A program made the position numbers and the translations under genes. From CAYPTY01 sp965659005 (GTDB lineage: Bacteria > Bacteroidota > Rhodothermia > Balneolales > Balneolaceae): 21,324 nt of DNA. The notes under the pieces were generated by a model. The model did no database searches and was not told the DNA's origin. It worked only from the letters and a program-made list of their open reading frames with translations. Numbering within the stretch: position 1 is the stretch's first letter; the number at the start of each line of letters is the position of its first letter. The DNA is taken from positions 1-21,324 of the forward strand of contig CBFHVG010000076.1 of NCBI GenBank assembly GCA_965659005.1, read 5' to 3'. Of this stretch, positions 15,229 through 21,324 are shown in pieces.

Positions 15229-17481
15229 CTAGAAATAGACCCTGTAAAGTAAGCTTAAGCTGATACCCGGTTCAGGAAATACATCTCTGATTAATGAGAG
15301 ATGGTTTCGGTAGGTTTCATTAAGAAGGTTATTTGCATTCAGAGATATAGTGTGGAAATACTTTCCTCTGATGATTTGATACTGAAAATAGCTATCCAGC
15401 AAAGTATATCCATCAGTATCACTTTCAAACTGATCGGTTCTTGTTTGATCAGCTGCCACTCTGATTCTCAATCCGGTTTCCAAATATTTATTTGAATAGC
15501 GTAATCCAATTGTAGACTTCAATGGTGGTACTTGAGGAAGGGGTCGTGTCGATCTATCAGTATTATCTGCTAAAGCTTCAAGTGCCGTAACATCTCTATC
15601 ACCTTCTGTATAGCTAATCGAGGTGTTTAGTGTCCATTGTTTACTAAGTTGTAGTTCTAAAACGGTTTCAAAACCATATAATTCTGCATCAGAACCATCA
15701 AATTGAAAATTGAAAAGGTCGGCGCGCTGATTATTTCTAATACCTGTATTTCGGGCAAATAAGAAGTTAGAAAAACCATTATGGAACAAGTTAACTTCAC
15801 CATTCAATGATCGTCCTGTGTACCTTAATGACCATTCTTTTGCAAGCCCGCGTTCGCTGTCCAATTCTGGATTCCCAATTTCGAATGTGAAGGTAGCCAG
15901 ATGAGGCCCTTCAGAGTAAAGTTCTTCTAAAGCTGGGGCTCTAAATGAGTGAAGAAATGAAAAGCCAGTTGTAAAGCCTCCTCCTAATTCATAAAAAAGG
16001 GATGCAGAACTGGATAGTGCTGAAAAAGTTCTTCTTCGAACATTACCGATATCTGCATTTGGGTTGTCCTTATCCGGTCTGTTTAAGACATAATCATATC
16101 TAAGTCCTAAATCTAAATGGAAGCCTCCGAAATCTTTTTCTTCAATTATATAAGCGGCTGCCTTATATGAGTTAGAGGGAGGTGTATCATCACCAAATAC
16201 GATAAGATCTTCGGCTTCGAACCACACACCCATACTTCCTTTGTCAAATATACCCAGGCGACCATGTTTTGTTCTAATGGATGCATTGGTTGTTAGTAAA
16301 TCAAATTCTGTACCAATTGCACCCCGTCCAGCTCTTTCAATCTCTGCGTGATTATAATCTTTGAAAGAGTACAGAAGTTCAAGAACCTGGAATGTGGAGT
16401 TTCGGAGTAATATTTCTGATTTGATGTCAATATTATATTTAGAAGCTTCAATATTTACACCCTCGGGCTCCCCATTTGGATTTGGTGGTATACCATAGGT
16501 TGTAGTGAATAAACCACCGCTTGCTCCAATATAACCCCAGTCAGAAATGTAACTGATTCCAATCTGTCCGTCGCCTGAATTATAGAATGAGTTTCTTATC
16601 TGTCCATCAGGAGATCTTGTGTCCAGTGCTGATTTTCCTGATAAATTGGTATTCAGTACCAATTTTTCGTTCAGAGGGACTCCTATACGAAGTGCACCAG
16701 AAAGTTGAGAGTTATTCGTCTCTGAACCAAGAGAAGCAGACCCCGAAAAATCATCAGGCATACTACTCGCAATCTGATTGTTTACCACATTAATTACTCC
16801 ACCCAGTGCATTAGCGCCATAAGCCAATGCTGCTGGTCCACGAGCAATTTCAATTTCATCGGCTGAAACAGGATCAACTGATACGGCATGATCTCCAGAC
16901 CCGGCAGAAACGTCGCCTGTGCGTATACCATCTTTTAATATCAGGACACGTTCATCACCTAATCCACGAATTACTGGCCGTCCAGGTGCGGCACCTTGAG
17001 TTCTTTGATCAAAACCAGGTAGGTTTGAAAGTGTTTGAGAAAGGGTTGGTCCTAAATTTTGCCTCAGCTCAGAACCCATTATGTTTTTAGAAGCCCCTTG
17101 AACACTTGAACCGTCGAGTAAGGAATGGTTTGCTGTTACAGTAAGATCATCCAGGCTAAGTGATGAGGCAAATAATTCAATTTCGATATCCAGTTCATTA
17201 CCGGTTATTTCTACAACTACGGTTTGTGTACGATAGCCAATTCTATGAGCTTTTATTGTAAAAGTGCCCGTGGGCATATTCTTAAGCTCAAATTTGCCTT
17301 CAATATCACTAGTTGCGGAGCGGGAAATCTCTACCACATGAATAAAAGCAAAAGAAACAGGAAGGCCAGTATCGATATCAATTACATGACCTTTAACTGT
17401 TTGTTGAAACCCGGATGCAGAAACATCCGGGCTTGTATATAGCAGAATTGTAAGTAAATATATTAACTGCTTTAGTTTCAT
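15229..17481 (-). CDS. TonB-dependent outer-membrane receptor, ZnuD-like, with CarboxypepD_reg-like domain
   Basis: Outer-membrane receptor of 750 residues for energised uptake. A signal peptide (about 1-22) is followed by a CarboxypepD_reg-like beta-sandwich (about 27-103), a TonB-box-like DDLTVTA (111-117), a plug (about 125-240) and a barrel ending in LLYRVYF with the usual terminal Phe. In the plug, GSGDHAVSVDP followed by IEIARGPAALAYGANALGGVINVV resembles zinc receptors of the ZnuD group, where a DHA motif precedes the RGPA block. The large His-rich loops of ZnuD are not obvious, so copper or another metal is possible. Its ATG overlaps the lipoprotein stop by 1 base (TAATG). The DUF2946-like gene upstream supports a metal role. 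Receptor call firm, substrate inferred. Confidence 0.9.
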   Translation of the reverse strand: MKLKQLIYLLTILLYTSPDVSASGFQQTVKGHVIDIDTGLPVSFAFIHVVEISRSATSDIEGKFELKNMPTGTFTIKAHRIGYRTQTVVVEITGNELDIEIELFASSLSLDDLTVTANHSLLDGSSVQGASKNIMGSELRQNLGPTLSQTLSNLPGFDQRTQGAAPGRPVIRGLGDERVLILKDGIRTGDVSAGSGDHAVSVDPVSADEIEIARGPAALAYGANALGGVINVVNNQIASSMPDDFSGSASLGSETNNSQLSGALRIGVPLNEKLVLNTNLSGKSALDTRSPDGQIRNSFYNSGDGQIGISYISDWGYIGASGGLFTTTYGIPPNPNGEPEGVNIEASKYNIDIKSEILLRNSTFQVLELLYSFKDYNHAEIERAGRGAIGTEFDLLTTNASIRTKHGRLGIFDKGSMGVWFEAEDLIVFGDDTPPSNSYKAAAYIIEEKDFGGFHLDLGLRYDYVLNRPDKDNPNADIGNVRRRTFSALSSSASLFYELGGGFTTGFSFLHSFRAPALEELYSEGPHLATFTFEIGNPELDSERGLAKEWSLRYTGRSLNGEVNLFHNGFSNFLFARNTGIRNNQRADLFNFQFDGSDAELYGFETVLELQLSKQWTLNTSISYTEGDRDVTALEALADNTDRSTRPLPQVPPLKSTIGLRYSNKYLETGLRIRVAADQTRTDQFESDTDGYTLLDSYFQYQIIRGKYFHTISLNANNLLNETYRNHLSLIRDVFPEPGISLSLLYRVYF

Positions 17482-17939
17482 TAGTTAATAGTAAGTGTAA
17501 CTGACTGAGAAACAAACTCAGTTGCGCCTTCATGAAGTAAATTAACGGTGAAAGTTACCGTGCCTGTACCTGTTGGTGTCAAGGTAAAAGGATATCCGGT
17601 TTCATCTGTTGCTGTACCATATGTAACATTTACAAGAGATTGGCCTGAGGTGATGGCGATTTCCATCCCGTGTTCATCCACATGAGGAACATATTCAGTT
17701 TCGTTTTCATCAAGATAAACAACAACTAGTTCAGGAGAATCTTGAGTGCCAATGGTAAGCGAACCGGTTAGAGTTCCGCCAAATTGAGTAACAAGATTTG
17801 TTGTGCCTTGCTTAATTACAAAGCCCTCTGGTTCAATTTCTTCTTCTTCAGAAGAGGTTGAATTATCACAAGCCGTTGCAAAAAAGGCAGTGGCTGCGAA
17901 TAAAATAAATAGTGATTTAAATGATAGTCTAGCTAGCAT
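17481..17939 (-). CDS. Small lipoprotein encoded with the TonB receptor
   Basis: A 152-residue exported lipoprotein. The hydrophobic signal ends in the lipobox ATAC with Cys24 as the acylated residue, followed by a Ser/Glu linker (DNSTSSEEEEIEPEG). The mature part (about 40-152) is beta-rich and Thr/Gly-rich and looks like a single immunoglobulin-like or beta-sandwich domain. It includes VPHVDEHGMEI (about 84-94), whose two His, Asp and Glu residues might bind a metal. It overlaps the receptor start by one base, so the two are translationally coupled. A surface or periplasmic ligand-capture partner for the receptor is a reasonable guess. I recognise no named family. The ATG at 17939 has no evident ribosome binding site. 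Confidence 0.8.
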   Translation of the reverse strand: MLARLSFKSLFILFAATAFFATACDNSTSSEEEEIEPEGFVIKQGTTNLVTQFGGTLTGSLTIGTQDSPELVVVYLDENETEYVPHVDEHGMEIAITSGQSLVNVTYGTATDETGYPFTLTPTGTGTVTFTVNLLHEGATEFVSQSVTLTIN

Positions 17940-18013
17940 AGTAGTATTGATTTATTGTTAGTAAATGTATTAGGGTGTTACCTTTGTTTGAGTGGTAACT
18001 GTTTAGAAGGGAA

Positions 18014-18358
18014 CTACACTATAGCAGGCGGAGCTCTGCCAAGAGCAAAACGGAGAAATGATTCGTATTTAAATCTGGGATCAAAAAGCTCGAATTCTTC
18101 AACAAGCTCGCTGTGATTAACGTCAGAAAAAGAGCCACTTTCATCTGCTTCAATACTGTGTGCACATAGGTCACACTCATCATAAGCCTTGATAAGATTA
18201 TGACCATCAACTTCAGTTATTGACAAGGGTCCGTCAAAAGCAATTCCATGAAAGTGGAAAGCTGAAGCCAGCATTCCAACGCTTATGAGAATTAGAAGTG
18301 TTGAAATTGTATGTCTCTTGGATTTAAACACATCAAAATCTATGCGTTCTCTATACAT
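18014..18358 (-). CDS. Small DUF2946-like membrane/exported protein with His/Cys motifs
   Basis: A 114-residue protein. A basic N-terminus is followed by one hydrophobic segment (about residues 18-34). After it come HFHG (35-38), DECDLCAH (60-67, C62 and C65) and further His/Asp/Glu residues. The C-terminus ends in FALGRAPPAIV. One N-terminal helix, a CxxC-type motif and a terminal RAPP is the pattern of DUF2946-type proteins, which are often encoded beside metal-related TonB receptors (from memory). Metal sensing or handling in the periplasm is plausible. The ATG at 18358 was chosen; the codon before it is TTG. It is the first gene of the operon, 74 bases upstream of the lipoprotein gene, with a 6-bp inverted repeat (17977-17982/17994-17999) in that gap. 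Confidence 0.7.
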   Translation of the reverse strand: MYRERIDFDVFKSKRHTISTLLILISVGMLASAFHFHGIAFDGPLSITEVDGHNLIKAYDECDLCAHSIEADESGSFSDVNHSELVEEFELFDPRFKYESFLRFALGRAPPAIV

Positions 18359-18406
18359 CAATCAACTTCAATAGTGTAAAAAATAATTTCATCATTCAGT
18401 TCTTGA

Positions 18407-18424
18407 TGTAACATTTCTGTAACA
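18407..18424 (-). promoter_or_regulatory. Tandem TGTTACA direct repeat, candidate operator
   Basis: Read on the minus strand, two copies of TGTTACA are separated by four bases (GAAA), giving an 11-base (one helical turn) period, 49-66 bases before the first ATG of the metal-uptake operon. One copy also sits in the near-palindrome ATGTAACAT. The GAAATGTTACAT part resembles half of a Gram-negative Zur box (GAAATGTTATA), which fits a ZnuD-like operon, but the match is partial. It could also control the divergent gene at 18477. Confidence 0.4.
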
Positions 18425-18476
18425 CATTGCTTTACATGAACTAAACCCACTACTTACTAGTTCTTCTTAAAAAATT

Positions 18477-18818
18477 ATGGCAGATATCATTAATAGTATA
18501 AGTACATGGTTTCTATCGCTGGGTAAGACCTATGGCGTGAATCCAATTATTTTTGGATCAATTTATGTGGGTTCTATTCCATTATTCACACTTTCTCTAG
18601 CCTGGTTTATTAAGAATATGAAAGCTAAGAAACCTATCGTTTTACCAGCATTCATTACTGCATTCCTTTTTGTCTCAGCATATCTGTACTTAATTGTTGC
18701 GGGAAAGAATGTGCCACTTTGGGTGTATCTTTTCATTTCTGTAATGATCCTATCTGGTATATATACGACATGGAGAAAAGTTCAATTGAGTCTTAAATCC
18801 GGTTTAGAAAATGAGTAA
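18477..18818 (+). CDS. Small integral membrane protein, unknown function
   Basis: A 113-residue protein with three hydrophobic helices (about residues 24-44, 53-72 and 78-96), a basic loop KNMKAKKP between the first and second, and a polar C-terminus. No known domain or catalytic motif was recognised. Its stop codon overlaps the start of the flavin oxidoreductase gene by 8 bases (ATGAGTAA), so the two are translationally coupled and probably act together. A membrane partner that delivers or accepts electrons, or anchors the flavoenzyme, is possible but unproven. No ribosome binding site is evident before the ATG at 18477. Confidence 0.75.
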   Translation: MADIINSISTWFLSLGKTYGVNPIIFGSIYVGSIPLFTLSLAWFIKNMKAKKPIVLPAFITAFLFVSAYLYLIVAGKNVPLWVYLFISVMILSGIYTTWRKVQLSLKSGLENE

Positions 18819-20292
18819 ATACGAATTCGATGTGATTGTTATTGGAGGAGGGGCAGCGGGATTAACATCATCTGGTGTTGCTGCCAATCTTGGGGCTAAA
18901 ACCATGATGATCGAAAAGGCAAAGCTTGGTGGCGATTGTACGTGGTCGGGTTGTATACCATCAAAGGTATTGTTGAAAGCAGGAAAGGTCGCAAATGAGA
19001 TACGGTCCGCATCTAAATATGGACTGGTTGATCAGGAGCCCAAGATTGATTTTTCAAAAGTCATTGCACATGTTCAGAAAACCATCCAGGATGTATATGA
19101 AGATGCTGATGATCCTAAAATATACGAGGATATGGGAATTGAGGTGGTTCATGGGGAAGCTAAATTTACCGGTTCACATTCCATAAATATTACTCTAAGC
19201 GATGGATCTGTAAGAACGGTTACTTCCAGATATTTTGTAATTGCAACAGGAGCTTCAGCATTCCTTCCACCTATAAAGGGACTTGAGTCGGTTCCATATA
19301 TGACAAATGAAACTTTGTTTGAGAATGGAAATCAATCAAGGAGATTAGCCATTATTGGTGGTGGCCCAATTGGTATTGAAATGTCTCAGGCCTTCTCAAA
19401 TTTGGGTTCTGAGGTAACAATACTTGATATGGCCAATCGTGTCATGGTTAAGGATGATCCCGAGCTTGTTCAGATTCTTATGGACGTTCTTAAGCAACAG
19501 GGAGTCAGTTTTGAATTAGGTGCAGACATCAAGGTAATTAGGATGGATGGAGAAGCTATACTGATCAGCTATGAAAAAGGAGGGGAGCAAAAAGAATTAA
19601 AAGTTGATGCTCTTTTAGTTGCTACAGGCAGAAGAGCTAATATTAATGGCATTGGACTTGATAAAGCAGATGTCAGAACCAATAAGAATGGCATTGAGGT
19701 CAACAATAACTGCCGAACAAATCAGGCGCATATCTATGCTGTTGGGGATGTAACCGGAAGATTTCAGTTCACACACATGAGTGAACATATGGCTAAAGTG
19801 GCTGTGACGAATATGCTGCTTAAAATTCCCATGAAGATCGATCAGGAGCGTGTACCTTGGGCAACCTTCACTGAACCAGAGTTAGCTCATGTCGGGATGA
19901 ATGAAGAGCAATTGAAAACGAAGGGCATTAGTTTTGAGACCTATAAGTTTCCTTATTCAAAAATTGATCGTGCAATAACAGATGGAGCAACAACCGGCCT
20001 AATTAAGATTTTTGCAAGAAAACTTGATGGGAAGATTTATGGAGCTTCGATTGTAGGAGCTCAGGCAGGTGATCTTATTTCACAATATGCTGTTGCTATG
20101 AGAAATGGAGTTACGCTTAGGAATATCGCAGATACTATCCATCCATATCCTACCTATGGACTAGGTGCACGTCGAGCTGCTGATCAATGGTATATCAAGA
20201 ATCAATCCGAGTCGTCTGTAAAATGGATTAAGCGTGTGTTCGGATACAGGGGTGAGATACTTGATTACAGTGATAAAGATAGGATTGTATAA
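18811..20292 (+). CDS. MerA-like FAD/NAD(P) disulfide oxidoreductase
   Basis: Group I flavin disulfide reductase of 493 residues. The FAD dinucleotide motif GGGAAG is at 12-17, the redox-active pair C43/C48 in GGDCTWSGCIPSK, the NAD(P) motif GGGPIG at 183-188 and the second FAD motif AVGDVTG near 310. The C-terminal catalytic His-Glu dyad of lipoamide dehydrogenase/glutathione reductase is absent: the segment reads IHPYPTYGLGARRA, with Tyr446 at the usual His position, as in mercuric reductase. However, it has neither the N-terminal heavy-metal domain nor the C-terminal Cys-Cys pair of true MerA; it ends with a basic, amphipathic tail. Mercury reduction is therefore doubtful. It is coupled to the small membrane protein upstream; the electron acceptor is unknown. 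Confidence 0.88.
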   Translation: MSKYEFDVIVIGGGAAGLTSSGVAANLGAKTMMIEKAKLGGDCTWSGCIPSKVLLKAGKVANEIRSASKYGLVDQEPKIDFSKVIAHVQKTIQDVYEDADDPKIYEDMGIEVVHGEAKFTGSHSINITLSDGSVRTVTSRYFVIATGASAFLPPIKGLESVPYMTNETLFENGNQSRRLAIIGGGPIGIEMSQAFSNLGSEVTILDMANRVMVKDDPELVQILMDVLKQQGVSFELGADIKVIRMDGEAILISYEKGGEQKELKVDALLVATGRRANINGIGLDKADVRTNKNGIEVNNNCRTNQAHIYAVGDVTGRFQFTHMSEHMAKVAVTNMLLKIPMKIDQERVPWATFTEPELAHVGMNEEQLKTKGISFETYKFPYSKIDRAITDGATTGLIKIFARKLDGKIYGASIVGAQAGDLISQYAVAMRNGVTLRNIADTIHPYPTYGLGARRAADQWYIKNQSESSVKWIKRVFGYRGEILDYSDKDRIV

Positions 20293-20316
20293 AAAAAGCC
20301 TCGCAAAGGAGGCTTT
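20291..20316. terminator. Bidirectional terminator between the oxidoreductase and amt genes
   Basis: AAAGCCTC (20295-20302) and GAGGCTTT (20309-20316) form an 8-bp stem with a 6-base loop. On the minus strand it is followed by seven T residues (complement of 20291-20297), ideal for the ammonium transporter transcript, which ends at 20340. On the plus strand the T-run is shorter, but the element directly follows the oxidoreductase stop, so it likely serves both convergent genes. Confidence 0.85.
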
Positions 20317-20339
20317 CAATTTAGATGGATAGTTTTCAA

Positions 20340-21324
20340 CTAATCGTTCTTCAGTTTGACAGACGCTACAACATGAGTTTCATCGACAACTAAATGTTGT
20401 TCACCATGATAGCCAATGTCCATTCCTTCAAGCTCCAAATCTTCTTTAACTCTACCACCAGATGTTATTAGTGAAGCGGCCTTATATACTATTGCAGTAG
20501 CAACAGCTGAATAAGCAATTGTAATTAAAACAGCTTTTGTCTGAACCCAAACTTGTGCTGGATTACCGTAAAGAAGTCCTGCGCCACCGTTTACTTCAGG
20601 ATTTGCAAACACTCCGGTTAAAATGGCACCAGCTATACCCACCAATCCGTGAATACCAAAGGCATCTAAAGTATCATCATGCTTCACCCAAGATTTTAGA
20701 TGAACTACACCCCAGTATCCAACGATACCTGAAATAATACCAATTGAAAGTGCACCAGATACATCTACATATCCTGAAGCTGGCGTAATACCTACCAGTC
20801 CGGAAATGGCACCGGATGCCATACCAATCAGGGTAGGTTTTTTAACGATGAACCACTCAATAGTTAACCAAACAAGTGCACCAGCACAAGCAGCGACATT
20901 TGTTACCAACAAAGCATTTGCAGCAATGCCATCTGCAGCTAATTGTGAACCTCCATTAAACCCAAACCAGCCAAACCACAATAAGGCTGAACCTAGAACC
21001 ATAAACTTGATGGAAGATGGTTTTCTGACTTCTTCTAAGCTGTGTTCCATTCTCTTACCGACTAAATAAGAGAGTACAAGTCCTGCAACACCCGCATTGA
21101 CGTGTATCACGGTCCCACCGGCGAAATCCATTTCACCACTTCCACTTAGAAAACCACCACCCCAAACCCAGTGAGCAACAGGGGCATATACAGCTATAAC
21201 CCAAAGAACCGAAAATAAGCCCCAGGTTGAAAAACGAACGCGTTCAATAATCGAGCCACTAACAATGGCCACAGCTATAGCAGCAAATGTTCCCTGAAAA
21301 ACAACAAATAATAGAGTGGGTATG
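20340..21324 (-). CDS. amt: Ammonium transporter, Amt family (5' end outside window)
   Basis: C-terminal two-thirds or so of an Amt/MEP/Rh channel. The frame runs unbroken to the right edge and reads IPTLLFVVFQGTFAAIAVAI before the IVSGSIIERVRF block, which matches the Amt family (FQ..FA......SG..ER), so the start lies beyond the window. Conserved pore features include GGTVIHVNAGVAGL, with the first pore histidine, and DAFGIHGLVGIAGAILTGVFA, with the second. About eight hydrophobic helices are visible. The cytoplasmic tail (LEGMDIGYHGEQHLVV) is the usual regulatory C-terminus that touches GlnK. No glnB/glnK gene lies downstream within the window; the gene ends at a strong terminator. Confidence 0.94.
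   Translation of the reverse strand, partial: IPTLLFVVFQGTFAAIAVAIVSGSIIERVRFSTWGLFSVLWVIAVYAPVAHWVWGGGFLSGSGEMDFAGGTVIHVNAGVAGLVLSYLVGKRMEHSLEEVRKPSSIKFMVLGSALLWFGWFGFNGGSQLAADGIAANALLVTNVAACAGALVWLTIEWFIVKKPTLIGMASGAISGLVGITPASGYVDVSGALSIGIISGIVGYWGVVHLKSWVKHDDTLDAFGIHGLVGIAGAILTGVFANPEVNGGAGLLYGNPAQVWVQTKAVLITIAYSAVATAIVYKAASLITSGGRVKEDLELEGMDIGYHGEQHLVVDETHVVASVKLKND

Noticed and set aside
16587..17442. Several plus-strand frames opposite the TonB receptor
   Set aside because: The receptor is clearly the coding strand, and the antisense products have no coherent protein features.
17977..17999. GTTACC/GGTAAC inverted repeat between the DUF2946-like and lipoprotein genes
   Set aside because: Only 6 bp with an 11-base loop and no T-run; too short to call a terminator or operator alone.
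18362..18476. Cobalamin or other riboswitch upstream of the TonB receptor operon
   Set aside because: The divergent gap is only about 115 bases, too short for a B12 riboswitch, and shows no matching conserved core.
18811..20292. Annotation as true mercuric reductase (merA)
   Set aside because: No C-terminal Cys pair, no N-terminal metal-binding domain and no merR/merT neighbours in the window.

Overview
The window comes from an AT-rich bacterial chromosome. Gene content points to the Bacteroidota/Balneolota/Rhodothermota side of bacteria, most likely a Balneolaceae-like member; this is inference from gene content, not from a marker gene. Pointers are a TonB-dependent receptor with a CarboxypepD_reg-like N-terminal domain, Bacteroidota-style lipoprotein and signal peptides, a long secreted M14 peptidase, a secreted metal-dependent amidohydrolase, and mostly no Shine-Dalgarno sequence before start codons. 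There is no sign of a phage, plasmid, insertion sequence or CRISPR array. Nearly all the sequence is coding.

Layout. At 1-747 is the 3' part of an M23 metallopeptidase gene. It converges on a minus-strand envelope operon (3130-750) encoding an NfeD-like protein and two SPFH (stomatin/paraslipin) paralogues. An ABC exporter (3240-5018, plus) ends with its stop codon overlapping the stop of a minus-strand cluster at 7971-5015. That cluster is a serine racemase/threonine dehydratase-type PLP enzyme followed by two paralogous single-pass membrane proteins, each with seven 30-residue repeats and a shared cytoplasmic FDLDSYL motif. Next come two plus-strand secreted proteins: a TPR plus SMP-30-like propeller protein (8208-9485) and a large M14 peptidase (9505-12099) followed by a clear terminator. 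On the minus strand are a PepSY-TM protein, a secreted amidohydrolase and a methylguanine-DNA methyltransferase (14912-12151).

The gap at 14913-15228 contains a plus-strand structured element: nested helices, then a strong intrinsic terminator. It is a candidate small RNA gene with no neighbouring plus-strand ORF. From 18358 down to 15229 lies a probable metal-uptake operon: a DUF2946-like small protein, a lipoprotein and a ZnuD-like TonB receptor. It is preceded by a tandem TGTTACA direct repeat that could be an operator. On the plus strand, a small membrane protein overlaps a MerA-like flavin disulfide oxidoreductase (18477-20292). A bidirectional terminator separates it from an ammonium transporter gene that runs off the right edge.

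The most novel-looking items are the twin seven-repeat membrane proteins and the candidate small RNA. The metal operon, with its operator-like repeat, is the best-supported functional unit beyond single-gene calls.
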